Assembly (NCBI GenBank): GCA_016705335.1
Contig: JADIYN010000077.1
Span: 1 to 18,113 of the forward strand
Origin: Draconibacterium sp.
Lineage (GTDB): Bacteria > Bacteroidota > Bacteroidia > Bacteroidales > Prolixibacteraceae
Length of the DNA: 18,113 nt
Reading direction: 5' to 3'
In this document: piece after piece, positions 1-9,080 of the stretch
Position numbering within the stretch: the stretch's first letter is position 1
Layout of the letters: every line of letters starts with the position of its first letter
Position numbers and translations under genes: made by a program
The notes under the pieces: generated by a model
The model's input: only the letters and a program-made list of their open reading frames with translations
Told to the model about the DNA's origin: nothing
Database searches by the model: none

Positions 1-88
1 GTTGTAGCACGCTTCAACTTCTTTGTAACTTAGCAGGAAATCTCCGCAATCGGCAACTTCTCAGCCCGCTATTCGTTCGTTTCATATT

Positions 89-118
89 GAAAAAAAATCC
101 CCGTCCGGTGGGACAGAG
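89..118 (-). terminator. Probable intrinsic terminator after the sigma-like gene
   Basis: On the minus strand a TCCC / GGGGA hairpin with a GC-rich loop is followed at once by a run of eight T residues. It lies just past the stop codon of the short sigma-like gene at 124-301, so it could end transcription of that gene and perhaps of ric behind it. The stem is short, so this is a moderate call. Confidence 0.5.
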
Positions 119-123
119 ATGAT

Positions 124-301
124 TCATTTTATTAACATCTTTCTGGCTGAAAAAATTCTTTTTTTCACAGTATCAACAGGCAGATTTAATTTAATGGCAA
201 TCTCCTGAAAACTGTTTCCTTCGATAAACATCCTGAAGGGAATCTCAATTTCCCTTTTTCATTTGAATATCACTGTCTTCCTTTTTGAATAAATACGCCA
301 T
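124..301 (-). CDS. Short sigma-factor region-4-like HTH protein (one frameshift)
   Basis: Reading from ATG at 301, with one extra G in a G run near 245 removed, gives a protein of about 58 residues. It ends with a helix-turn-helix segment (FIEGNSFQEIAIKLNLPVDTV, shortened here to EIAIKLNLPVDTVKKRIF) that matches the DNA-binding end of ECF-type sigma factors (usual pattern EIAE.L.IP.GTVKSRI.RAR). There is no region 2 upstream: about 70 bases separate the start from the ric stop codon. It is therefore either a stand-alone HTH regulator or the tail of a broken sigma factor. The neighbouring nitrosative-stress genes make a regulatory role plausible, but no target is visible. The HTH reading is fairly secure and the function is inferred. 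Confidence 0.5.
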
Positions 302-368
302 AGTACTTAATTTATTTTTGTCCTATAGTAGTTATTGCCAATAGGTCGGATTATATTTATTGGTTCAT

Positions 369-1072
369 TTATTCGTTTTCATGTTCAATAGCCTTTAGAA
401 ACAGAATGTTGTTTTCCAGATGAATGTGCCTGTGAAGGTCGCTCTCAAAATCTTTCAAAGCTTTGTACGTTACTTCGTAGGTGTTACAACCATCGTCAGG
501 AGTTGTATAATGATTGGTGATTTCAGTCATTTTTCTGAAACGTTCTCCTTCAATTTCATGTTCTTCCTTCATTACGTTTATTGGTCCGATTATATTTCCC
601 ATTCCCGGCACTTCATCAATCTGTCCGTTTTTTACCAGTACCAGATTTCTAATATGAGGAAAAAGTATCAATTCCTCTTTTTCATGTGGGCAGTCAAATT
701 ACCAACAGCGCCGTCGAACAATTCTTTTACCTCGAATAGTTCCGGATGGTTATCTCCGTGTACACTGCAAAGTTTTTCCAGTTTTTGTTGAATAAATGGC
801 GCTTTATCATTGATATAGGCATGATGCGTTTCTTCAATGTAATTGCATAATTGATCCAGCGGAAGATTTTCAATAAATTTTGAATTCCTGTCCTGCTCTT
901 TCAAAACAGGCTCAATCAATGCAATAAGTTCCTGTACGTTCAGGTCTGTTCGCTCACTGGCTTCATGAATTGTAATGTTGCCACCACAACAAAAGTCGAT
1001 GTTATTTTTTTTTGTATTTGTTATGTAAATGCTGCTGAAAAAATCCATACACAAATATCTGGTCATATTCAT
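369..1072 (-). CDS. ric: Iron-sulfur cluster repair di-iron protein (RIC/ScdA/YtfE family), frameshifted
   Basis: Two adjacent frames form one RIC protein of about 233 residues. The first frame (1072 to 668) has the ScdA N-terminal domain with its hallmark DFCCGG near residue 28, then the first half of a hemerythrin-like bundle with metal-ligand histidines (ETHHAY, and CSVHGDNHPE). The second frame (671 to 369) continues with LFPHI and ends with the ligand helix HRHIHLENNILF. The break is in an A5 run at about 675; one extra A restores HMKKEELILFPHI, the family pattern. RIC proteins rebuild Fe-S clusters damaged by nitric oxide or oxidants in the cytoplasm. The IS1595 element ends 8 to 18 bases upstream of the start, so the native promoter has been displaced. 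The single homopolymer indel may be a sequence error, so the gene may be intact in the organism. Confidence 0.85.
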
Positions 1073-1079
1073 AACAATA

Positions 1080-1089
1080 ATAATTCATC
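1080..1089. repeat. Target-site duplication, left copy (IS1595 element)
   Basis: ATAATTCATC here is repeated exactly at 2080-2089, and the two copies bracket the transposase gene and its inverted ends. IS1595 elements usually make an 8-bp AT-rich duplication; the 8-base core TAATTCAT is contained in this 10-base match. Confidence 0.75.
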
Positions 1090-2079
1090 TTGCTCATCCG
1101 TTATTATACCAGTAATTTCCAGCGACAGCAATTGTAAGCCTGTCAAATAATTTTTCTCCGAAGTATCGTCGATTAAGTTTATAGCAAAATTCATCTAAAT
1201 ACAATTGCAGGTATTTGCCATTAATTTTGTGATATATTCCTAATAATGTGCGCTTTGCGTTACTGATTGCAATATGTACCCATCGGAGTGTCTTTGCTGT
1301 TGTATGGTTAGTCGATTTCTCTGTAATATGTACTTCTACATATTTAGCTAAATCAAAGTAACTGGTACTTTGATCACTGAAAACAACGCTTTTCTCATCA
1401 ATATTCTCCTGTACAACCTGATCAATATCTTCTGATTGATGACCTGCCAGAACCTTCATTTTGAAGTACCTGCATTGTTTACTCGTTTTTCCCGTTTCAA
1501 TATCTTCCAGCGGCGTTGATTCAGCCATTACTGCGACATTTACCTGCTGTTGGCTCCTTTCCCCCGTTTAAGGTTTTGCTTCTCTTTTTCGCTAATCTCT
1601 GTCTTAAAATATCCCTCGTCAAATTCTATCATTCCTTCCAGATTGTAGAGGTTATCTCTTTTACCCATCGCCTGACGAATTCGGTGCATCATTGTCCAAA
1701 CTGATTCATATCTACTGTGACCCAACTGTTTCTGAAGTTCTGTGGCAGAAATACCTTTTCTTCGAAAAACTCATAAATGCCATTGCTAAATACCATTTAC
1801 GAATGGGAAGTTTTGCATTTTCCATCATTGTTCCACTTCTCAATGTTGTTCTGAACCGGCACGATGAACATTGCCACTGCCATTTATCTTGTAGCCAATA
1901 GTGTTTTTTACCTCCACAATGCTTACAAACAATCCCTGAATCTTCTCTTACCTTACGAAAATGCTCCCTACAGCTATTCTCGTCCGGAAAATCCTCTATA
2001 AATTTGACGATATTCATGTCATTCTTTTTTCCCCAATATAGCTTTTTATTTATCTTGTGGCATTAATGCGGATGAGCAT
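1090..2079 (-). mobile_element. IS1595-family insertion sequence (ISPna2-like), about 990 bp
   Basis: The element is bounded by inverted ends sharing a perfect 10-base core (TGCTCATCCG at 1091-1100, its complement at 2069-2078), with partial matching further inward (CCA at 1109-1111 against the complement of TGG at 2058-2060). A 10-base direct repeat flanks it on both sides. One transposase gene fills it. The size and single-gene layout fit IS1595. It lies in the short interval between divergently oriented ric and the Rrf2 regulator, with its transposase in the same direction as ric. Both ends and the duplication are intact, so the insertion is recent. Confidence 0.8.
1094..2017 (-). CDS. IS1595-family transposase (two frameshifts)
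   Basis: Three consecutive frames make one transposase of about 307 residues. Part one (2017 to about 1755) has the N-terminal zinc ribbon CKHCGG...CSSC and the RSGTMMENAKLP segment typical of the family. Part two (about 1755 to 1545) has GHSRYESVWTMMHRIR and the first catalytic Asp in IEFDEGYF. Part three (about 1545 to 1094) has the second Asp (VVFSDQ), the WVHIAISNAK motif with Asn in the third catalytic position, as in the ISPna2 group, and YLDEFCYKLNRRYF near the end. The breaks are an extra A in an A4 run near 1756 and a lost base near 1550 (restoring KGSQQQVNV). If the breaks are real the enzyme is dead; if they are sequence errors it is intact. It catalyses DDE-type cut-and-paste or copy transposition of its own element. 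Confidence 0.85.
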
Positions 2080-2089
2080 ATAATTCATC
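2080..2089. repeat. Target-site duplication, right copy (IS1595 element)
   Basis: ATAATTCATC, identical to 1080-1089 and exactly 1,000 bases away. It marks the right junction of the insertion with the upstream region of the Rrf2 gene. Confidence 0.75.
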
Positions 2090-2207
2090 ATTGATTTTGA
2101 AAAATTCTTCAGTTTTGTAAAAATTTAGAAATTAGCTTTTATTAATTAACGACATAAAGGTCTATTATTCTTTGTAATATTTTAGTAAATTTAGCGCATA
2201 AAAAAGC

Positions 2208-2652
2208 ATGTTTAAAAAAGAGACTGAATATGCATTAAGAGGCTTGGTTTACATCCAGATTCAAAATCGATCAGGAAAGAATCCGGGAATTATTGAAATT
2301 GCCACTGAAATAGATACTCCGCCATCCTTTACAGCAAAAATTTTGCAACGGTTAGTGCAGGTTGGTTTTATTAAATCGATAAAAAGGTAAAAACGGTGGT
2401 TATTTTTTCGATACTGAAGAACCAGAACTTACATTAAAAAAAGTAGTAGTTTCCATTGAAGGTGACAATATTTTCACCAACTGTGGATTTGGCCTAAAGC
2501 ATTGTGACGATTCAAATCCTTGTCCGTTGCACGAATCATATGGCCCCATACGAAAAGCAATCGACTATCTCCTTTCTACCGAAACAATTCAAAGTATGAT
2601 AGAAAAAGATAATCCGGATGTTGAGTTAAACCGTTATTTAAAAAATACATAA
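2208..2652 (+). CDS. Rrf2-family Fe-S transcriptional regulator (NsrR/IscR-like), one frameshift
   Basis: From ATG at 2208 the protein opens with EYALRGLVYI, the standard start of Rrf2 winged-helix regulators, and has the recognition-helix region TPPSFTAKILQRLVQVGFI. An extra A in the run near 2385 shifts the frame; removing it restores GKNGGYFFD, the family's wing motif. The C-terminal half has three cysteines in the Fe-S spacing C-x6-C-x5-C (CGFGLKHCDDSNPC) followed by PLH. The full length is about 147 residues, normal for the family. Rrf2 proteins with this cluster sense NO, oxidants or iron status. The divergent ric gene, separated only by the IS, is the expected target, and autoregulation is likely. 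Whether it is NsrR proper cannot be told from the sequence alone. Confidence 0.85.
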
Positions 2653-2958
2653 TTTTTGGAAATATTAATTAAGGTGAAGATGTATAACATCCAGGATAGG
2701 TCAACCAGAAATTGAATTTACCGATTAAAACCACCTTGCCGTCAAATTCTGGACAGTAATGAGCGAATTACAGTCCTGGGAAAAAAAATTACTTTTAGAC
2801 AAATCTTTTGTGCCCTTGAGTTGACGTATGTCCCGATCATTGCAAGAAACTGAAATCAGCCTATATAAAAATTTACCAAAAGGGTTGCAGAAAGCGATTT
2901 GGTGTTTACTCTTTAATAGTTGTTTGAATGTAATTTTTTTGACTAATGGAGTTGAGAA
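2653..2958. other. No recognisable gene between Rrf2 and DUF4395
   Basis: All frames of this 306-base stretch are short. Plus-strand fragments such as SNERITVLGKKITF could be bits of an indel-broken small protein, but I recognise no family. GGAG about 7 bases before 2959 is a possible ribosome site for the next gene. Confidence 0.4.
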
Positions 2959-3420
2959 ATGAATCAACTTAATCAATTATTAAATTGAATTAGTTTTCCA
3001 TTAAAACCACTTTTTAATGGTTTGGCAATAAGTTAGCGAAGGTTACGGGGCATTCACCGTTTTATTGCTACTAATCTTTTGGTTATCAGGCCATTGGTTA
3101 ATCCCTGCATTTCAAGCTGTTGACTTTTTAATGCGCAGCAGAACTCTTTCAAGGTTCAGGCCGGTGGGCCATTCATCCCGAAATATCATAAAATTATTGT
3201 CGTTAGATGAATTACTAATTAACGCGAGGCTGAAAATATTTGCGGCCAGATTCGGACTGGTTTTTAGAGCAGTTATTTTGTTAACATCAACGACCGGAAT
3301 GTATTTTACGGCATTGCCATTTGCTGCTTTTATTGGTGTTTTTTCGTTATGAAAGCTGCATTTGGAATTTGTGTTGCCTGTAAAATATGCCCATTAATGT
3401 ACCGGCTTATATATAACTAA
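2959..3420 (+). pseudogene. DUF4395 integral membrane protein, broken by several indels
   Basis: Pieces in different frames line up with the DUF4395 family. A hydrophobic stretch (GAFTVLLLLIFWLSGHWLI) is followed by AVDFLMR, then KIFAARFGLVFRAVILL, a second hydrophobic stretch, and the signature AAFGICVACKICPL at the end in another frame (break near 3350, where one extra base gives SLLKAAFG). The start region before 3040 needs at least two more corrections; ATG at 2959 follows a GGAG. About 150 residues with four likely membrane segments fits the family, whose function is unknown and which often sits near sulfur or redox genes. Because the residues are conserved across the breaks, sequence error is at least as likely as real decay. 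Confidence 0.6.
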
Positions 3421-3667
3421 TTACAATACTTGCGGTAGTTTTGAGGGGGGATTCCCTTGAGAAAGTGGGAAAAGGGGTATTCGATTTTTGGACATCTCTT
3501 TTGAACATTAATTATGAATAATATAAAAAAGTTTACAAAGTATTTCAAAATAACTTGTCATTGAATTACATAATTTGGCAGAGTTTAAAAACAAGTATAT
3601 TAATCTAAATTTATTTTCTATTTTCTATTTTTACGTATTTTACAGTTTCAATTTACATCTATCAGAA
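3421..3667. other. Non-coding junction between host flank and phage block
   Basis: AT-rich, with no supported gene. It separates plus-strand host genes from the minus-strand phage block, so a prophage end would be expected here. I found no direct repeat shared with the other junction near 14700-14870, so no attachment site is claimed. Confidence 0.4.
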
Positions 3668-5372
3668 TTACAACCTCGGCTCCACATAAGTCCCCGAACT
3701 GCGGGTATAAAGTGTTTTCCCATATTTCGTCCAAATTCTTTTGTCGGCAGCATCAGAAAAGTGGGTAGCCTCTTCGGGAAGGATCTTTTTGCTTCGTTCG
3801 GAATTCTTATCCTTATCGAATTTCCCATTGCGTTCGATTACTTTGGTGTTGTTCATCGAGATAAGGGTGTACTTGCAATTCTTACCATTAAATATAACTT
3901 TTGGGAACCGGGGGTCTTCGGCTTTGAGGATATTCATCCAAAGCAGATATTTGTCATGTTGTGGTGGTTCCATCCCTGCATGTGATTTTGGAATCACTGC
4001 CCATCCTTTTGATTTGAATTGTGCAATAGCCTGGTTGTTGTAGGAAAGTGAGTTTTTGACGTTGGGTTGCCGGTGATCGCCGTATTTGTCACGGAAGTAA
4101 ATCACCTGTTTTGTGGGGTGGTTTTTATAGTAATCGCAAAACTGGTCCACCAGGTCGGTAATCATGACCTTGTTAATTTCCTGTGGTTTATTAAAAAATT
4201 CGTTGATAAAGCAATCGCAGGATTCGACAATTTTTGTGGCAAAGTTGTAATTGCGTTCCTGACCCACCGAAAACAGGTTTATGTTTGAACCCCAATCGGG
4301 AACCACTTCCAATGGCCGCGATGGATCACAGTCAAGGTCGAATTGACAGTTAGCCGGATTCATTGTTGAAATGTCATATTCAGAATCATTTGCCAGGGTA
4401 CGGATAAAATCATCATCATAGGCATCGTAATAAACGTGTTTTTGTGAATCAATATGATAATAACAATCTTCTACTTTGTCGATAATCCAATTCAGGATTT
4501 CGATCATAAAAGTGAGCATGGATTGTTTATCATATTCACGCATGATATAGCCAAGGCCGAGATTTTGAAGATTATCAAAAGCGTTTGCAAGAACAAAAAG
4601 AACGCCGGACTTTGAAACAAAAGGGGTGATTTGATTTTTCAGCCGGACTATTTCATTCCAGATATCTTTAAAAGCTTTTCGTCATTGGCAATTTTTGACT
4701 GAATCAACTGGATTTGCAATTTAACGATGCGGTTCCATATATCGAAAAGGAAAATACCTGCTTCCTGCTGATAGTAGTTTCCATATTCAAGCAACCATTT
4801 TTGATCCTGTGCATAAGGCATAGAAGAAACGTACCTGAATCCGTGATGCTGCGGAACAAAGTTGCCGCTGAATTTGCCAAAATGTTCCTCATTTCCCCGG
4901 TTGGCGGGTGAAACTTCCTGATCGTATCTGTCTTTATGCAGCGTAATTGCTTCATCCACAATCTCACGGTCGATGTTTGGACCACGGGCGGAACCTTCGC
5001 GTTCCTGGGAAAGTAACAGGAAGCCGGTGCCGTTGGAAAAGGAAATGAAATTATCATATTTAGTGATAGTTTCATATGGTTTTCTCCATTGTGAATGTGG
5101 CTTTACTCCAATCACATAATCCTTATCCTTTTCATAACCGAGTAATTCAAGGAATTTTAGCGAAGATGGAAGTGTTCTTGTATAAATCTGCCCAAAGGTG
5201 CGGCCTGTAATTGCTGTAACTGACCGGGGCATTGTTCGGACTATCTGGTTTATCTCCCACCCTATTTTATAGGATTTCCCTGTTCCCCTGCCCTCGATAT
5301 TCACTTCATTGGGAGCGTTGTGAAAACAGACTGAAGCTGGGGTTTATTTAGCATTACCTGATTGTCTATCAT
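3668..5372 (-). CDS. terL: Phage terminase large subunit (at least two frameshifts)
   Basis: The packaging motor and headful nuclease that drives DNA into the prohead. The start ATG at 5372 overlaps the stop of the upstream gene (ATGA). The Walker A motif GRGTGKS is near residue 22, and a Walker B-like IVDEA follows about 115 residues later. The nuclease half shows acidic segments typical of this fold: DLDCDPSRPLEV, VIYFRDKYGDH and THFSDAADKR near the end. The frame changes near 5300 (lost C; restores FHNAPNEVNIEG) and near 4670 (restores LLKDIWNEIVRLK). The corrected length is about 568 residues, in the range for terminase large subunits. It is the last gene of the operon and no portal gene follows, which is unusual. 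The assignment is firm from motifs and context. Confidence 0.85.
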
Positions 5373-5948
5373 GAGTTCATAATTTCGGCAGCACCCTGTT
5401 CATCGATTTCTGTCCCTTGTTAATTCCTGAATTGTATTTACAGGCAGTTTGTGGAGTGTATTCAAATCCAGTTTAATATTTTGACTTCCCACATTAACCA
5501 TAATGTAAAAGCTGTGTTTTTCGTTTCTATGCGGATCGATTGGTTCCTGTGGGCGTTTGCCAATAATCCGGGAAAGATTGGCATGCTCCATTGCAATGAT
5601 TTTGCGGTCAGAAGATAAACCTGTACTGCGGCATTTTTCAATATTGGCGGTAATATCATTTAAAGACCAGGACAGCCAAAAATCATAATCAAAATTCTGG
5701 TAATTGTTAAAAAGCTTGCGGGCAAGGGTTAAATCAGTGTATGCAGTGCTTTGCGAAATATCTGGGTAAATAACCCGGTGATATTTGATTGCATTTTTTG
5801 CAATGGGGTGTTTATCGAGCATTTTGGTAAGAGAAACAGCCCGGTTAAGCATTTCCTGATATTCAGGTATAAGGGTAGAATTTTCAGGATCGAGTATGTG
5901 AGCTTTAATAATTTCAGAAGGCAGGTTTTCCAGTGCTGTTTTGCTCAT
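5369..5948 (-). CDS. Phage packaging-associated protein, candidate small terminase subunit
   Basis: About 192 residues after correcting one indel near 5405, which extends the tail to EIDEQGAAEIMNS and places the stop inside the terminase start (ATGA overlap). The first half has an HTH-like segment, YPDISQSTAYTDLTLARKLF, then DYDFWLSWSLNDI and RKIIAMEHANLSRIIG; this is a pattern I associate with Bacteroidota prophages next to the terminase. The direct translational coupling to the large terminase suggests a role in DNA recognition for packaging. The upstream 94-residue gene is a rival candidate for the small subunit, so the exact role is inferred. Confidence 0.6.
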
Positions 5949-6227
5949 AGTTTTGATTGATTAAAGTAATCTTTCATTGCAGTTTGTGCAGGATTACTGC
6001 CATTGAGTGCAGCCATTTTTATGGAAGTACGGGAGTTCTATATCAGAAGTAAGCCTGCCACGGTGGTAAGCTTTTGAAAGAGGGTGAGAATTATTAAACT
6101 GAAGTATATCCCTGAAATCTTCCTGATGGAGAGGCTCAATTTCCAGTGCGATCATAATATCTTCCACTGAATAAAAAAGCGAAGCCATTGATTCGGCTTC
6201 TTCAAGCTGTTCCCCTGAGAAATTCAT
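5945..6227 (-). CDS. Small HTH-like phage protein, second small-terminase candidate (frameshifted)
   Basis: The start is ATG at 6227 (MNFSGEQLEEAES), inside the end of the upstream gene; the stop overlaps the next start (ATGA at 5945-5948). An indel near 6025 hides the tail; corrected, it reads TSIKMAALNGSNPAQTAMKD, giving about 94 residues. The layout (HTH-type SVEDIMIALEI, then AYHRGRLTSDIELR, then the GSNPAQ segment) resembles short phage terminase small subunits and related DNA-binding proteins, in which an alanine- and asparagine-rich helix follows the HTH. It lies in a tight operon two genes upstream of the large terminase. Confidence 0.6.
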
Positions 6228-6771
6228 TTTCGAGTGCGTTTTTATCGAAGTTAAAAGTTTCAATATCTGTAAAAATGGTGCCGCGTTCCATTTTCGGGTT
6301 GTCGGTGGCGTTCTGGCTTGTTACCACTGAAATCCTCCAGTTATCATTCCAGACCAAGTGCGACTTTGCATGAATGATGAGCACCTGCAATCAAAAGCCG
6401 TGGAAAGCATCTGAAACGGGATGGGACTCATTGTTTTGACGCGGTTATCGACGATAACCCGGAAAGAAGTGATTAACCTTTTTGCGGTAATTGAGAAGCT
6501 GCTCGATGCTCGCCTGTGAAAAAGAGTATGAGGTCATGAATATATTGGCCGGACCTATTTGTTTTAGCAGGTGAGCAATAAGCCTTACCAGGTTAAAGTT
6601 TCCGTAACTGTAATAATGGGTAGTTTTTCCATTTTGAAGCTGACCAATGGATTTGGTCAGTGATTTGCTTTTATCGTCAGCAAATTCTCCCGGATCTGGT
6701 CAGATAACATTGACTTCGGGTTGCTGATTGTTGTCTGCGCATACTCCTGTAGCAGCGACAACTTTAGTCAT
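6202..6771 (-). CDS. Phospholipase D-like (HKD-type) phage protein, several frameshifts
   Basis: Starting at ATG 6771, the corrected protein has about 190 residues. Conserved stretches appear in successive frames: HYYSYGNFNLVRLIAHLLKQ, GPANIFMTSYSFSQASIEQLL, then a middle part that reads VIVDNRVKTMSPIPFQML after correction near 6470, and finally IIHAKSHLVWNDNWRISVVTSQNATDNPKM (split here: IIHAKSHLVWND / VTSQNATDNP). The HAK-(x)n-SQNATDNP pattern resembles the HxK..(D/N)..G catalytic core of phospholipase D-fold nucleases, with one motif only. It ends inside the next gene (26-base overlap), so it belongs to the packaging operon. The fold is an inference from the motif; a nuclease or DNA-binding job in packaging, or a moron defence gene, are both possible. 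An in-frame TGA near 6701 is also present and may be a further error. Confidence 0.5.
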
Positions 6772-6806
6772 TATAACTTTGATTTAATCAACATTTTCCA
6801 ATTGGC

Positions 6807-7617
6807 TTATTTTTGTATTGTTTCAGCCAGTTTTATATCCCTTAGTTTCATTCTCAACTCAATGGCATCCCTTTGAGGGCCTTTGGGCATTGGGTTTTCC
6901 TTTTCGGCTTTTATACGTTGCTGATAAATCAGGCGGAAGTTATCCTTTGAGTTTTCCCTCCGGAGTGACCACATGATTTTTTTAAGTTCAGAAAGTGATT
7001 TAGGTTTTTCCGGTGCCGGTTCCTCCTCTGGCGGCCAGATTTCTGCTTCATCAGGGATAACGCCTGTAACTTCGTATTTAGCAAGAAAGCCATAATAGAA
7101 AGAAAGTTGTTTTGAAATTGATTGATTTCAGTGAGTAATGCTGCACGTTGTTTATTGTTTATCCCGGATTGGCTGAATCTATGTTTCTCATTTCAGAATG
7201 GAGTGTACTTTTTTATTGTATAGTTCTGAATACTCGTATTTCAGCCGGCGTATAATACGTGGGTACTGGTTTGCATCATCATTTTTTATTTTAGTTTCAA
7301 GAGGAAATGAAGAATCCGGAGGATCGTTGTTTTCCTGTTTCTCTGTTTGGTTTTCCCGGGAGGAATATCGGTAAGAGTTTTCTTCCCTGTTTGTTCTGGC
7401 AGGATATCATCAGGCATATGCAGCCAATCGAGTTGTACAGCTTTTGTAACTCATAATTCAGTTTTTTGAGCGAAGCCGGAAAGTTTTCTTTTCCCTGTTT
7501 TGCCAGTGTATTGATGATGACTTTGTTTTTGCAGTAGCGTGCAAGCAGTTCGATTCCGGTTCTGTAATTCCTGTTGCCATACCACCAGGCGATTACTTCA
7601 TTTTGTGCGTCATTCAT
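6807..7617 (-). CDS. Unknown phage protein, about 270 residues, charged C-terminus (several frameshifts)
   Basis: ATG at 7617 overlaps the stop of the upstream transferase gene (ATGA). Frame one gives NEVIAWWYGNRNYRTGIELL and KLNYELQKLYNSIG. After indels near 7400, 7330, 7200, 7165 and 7110, other frames give NQYPRIIRRLKYEYSELYNK, NNKQRAALLTEI and FYYGFLAKYEVTG, then a proline/glutamate linker (WPPEEEPAPEKPKSL) and a basic helix-rich tail ending LRDIKLAETIQK. The pieces fit one long alpha-helical protein better than several small genes, because no start with a ribosome site precedes the later pieces. I do not recognise a named family; the position between surface-modification genes and packaging genes does not settle its role. 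Confidence 0.45.
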
Positions 7618-8560
7618 AGTTCCTTTATTGTTTGCATTAATTTGTAATTGAGTTTTGACCTGAGGTTTTCTGTTTCCCTGTCTTTAAACATTTCGATCAG
7701 GTTTTTGTGTTTGAAATACTTTGCAAAAATGGCGACACCTTCAGCATAAGTTTTGCCATTTCTTACCCAGAAATAAATATCAAAGATTCTATCTTCCGGA
7801 TGGCTGTTATGTGGTTCTGTAATTTCATACCGGCATTTATCGGGGAAGTGGTCAATGAGCCACCATTTTAAAGAATCATTCAATCCCATGTCATTGTAAC
7901 CTATAAAATTGAAATTCAAAGTTTTGGCATTGATTTGATCGACTGTATAATTTTTAAAAATAACTGTTTTCAGGTTCAGGATTGGAACGGCAGGAAGTTC
8001 AAGGCTGTTGCCATAAAGACTGCGAAAAGTGTACCCGATATCGCTTGCATAATCAAACTGCTGCATCACTGAAATAAATTTGTTTTTATTCATCAGCATC
8101 GGGGCATGATAATCATATTGCATGGTTGTCATTCCCCGTGCTTTCAGTTCATCGAATGTTCTTTTTAGCCGGTGTCGGTAAAACTGTGATGTCCAGTATG
8201 CAGGCTGTTGATTTGCCATATCTCCTTTGTGCAGCCAGAGGATTTTATTTGCGGCGATGGGTTGGTTGATGATAAAATCATCATTCATAAAAAGAAAGTT
8301 TTCAGATAGATCTTCACGGTTGCAAACTGTAAGAAGTTTATGTGTCATGTTCCCGTCGGCATTTATTGCGGGATCGAAAATATCAGCACAGGGAACATAA
8401 ATGCAGTTATTCATGAAATCGGGAAACTCGCCAACAAAAAAATTTTACCGACGTTTTTGAGGTTTTTACAAACGCTTCTGAGGCTAAAACGGAGTTCATT
8501 ATTGTTCCATCTGCTTCCGGTACCAATTATATAAACCAGGTCTACGGGTTTCCTTTTCAT
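7614..8560 (-). CDS. Stealth-like sugar-phosphate transferase / glycosyltransferase (one frameshift)
   Basis: The start ATG at 8560 gives KPVDLVYIIGTGSRWNNNEL, then LRFSLRSVCKNL, the opening of Stealth-type capsule phosphotransferases and related phage glycosyltransferases. An indel in a T run near 8445 shifts the frame; after it come GEFPDFMNN and FLFMNDDFIINQPI, the conserved region with paired aspartates likely to bind the metal-nucleotide sugar. The corrected length is about 315 residues. In cellular Stealth proteins the reaction transfers a sugar phosphate to a growing polysaccharide. Here it lies third in a cassette with a GT-A glycosyltransferase and a methyltransferase inside a phage operon, so it may change host surface sugars or decorate virions. 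It overlaps the next gene by four bases. Confidence 0.65.
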
Positions 8561-8562
8561 TG

Positions 8563-9074
8563 CTATACATTTTTAATACCGGCAAACCGGATATCATTTT
8601 TGACAAACGAAATTGTGTACCAGCTAAATTGAGTAAGGTCAAGCCCCTGGAGCAGCATTTGAACTGAAACGTTGCAATAGTAATCCCTTGTTAGCGGGCT
8701 ATCCTGTGGTTTCATTTGGTGAGTGCCGTGTTCTTCCTTCCATAACCTGCTGCAGTAATTAAAATAAGGCCGCCGGGACTAGTAAGAGTAAACATGGTTT
8801 TCAGGCTTTCAGCATAGAATTCGTCATGTTCCAGCATTTCTGTAGATATTACACAATCGAATTGAAAATCAATTTTTAAATCATGTACTCTTGTAACGAT
8901 ATCCACATTCTTCCCTTCAACTATATCAACACCCATATAAATACAGTTTTCGAAAAGATACCGGTTGTTACCATTGATATCGAGAGAGCCACAATCCAGA
9001 ACACTGGTTTGCGTAAAATACAGTGGGTGAAGTGATTTAATTGATTGGCAGAAACGTTTGACTTCTTTGTGCAT
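8563..9074 (-). CDS. Class I SAM-dependent methyltransferase (one frameshift)
   Basis: The Rossmann methyltransferase core is clear: motif I is present as VLDCGSLDINGNNR, the acidic end of strand two as YMGVDI, then FDCVISTEMLEHDEF (motif IV and the post-motif helix typical of Methyltransf_11) and SPGGLILITAAG (motif VI). An indel at about 8730 hides the tail; corrected, it reads EHGTHQMKPQDSPLTRDYY and ends at TAG in front of the Stealth-like gene, giving about 170 residues. The variant GSLD in motif I is one I associate with phage-borne methyltransferases. The substrate is unknown; because it is flanked by two sugar transferases, O-methylation of a sugar is more likely than DNA methylation, and no DNA-methylase motif (NPPY, PC) is visible. 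Confidence 0.7.
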
Positions 9075-9080
9075 AATTAT

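Noticed and set aside
2725..2976. 83-codon minus-strand frame between Rrf2 and DUF4395
   Set aside because: No ribosome site, no family resemblance, and it overlaps the probable start of the DUF4395 gene on the other strand.
3575..4288. Plus-strand open frames opposite the large terminase
   Set aside because: They are antisense shadows of a gene with clear terminase motifs, with no ribosome site and no protein-like pattern.
8563..9074. DNA adenine or cytosine methyltransferase
   Set aside because: No (D/N)PPY or PC catalytic motif is visible; the sequence fits a small-molecule or sugar Methyltransf_11-type enzyme.
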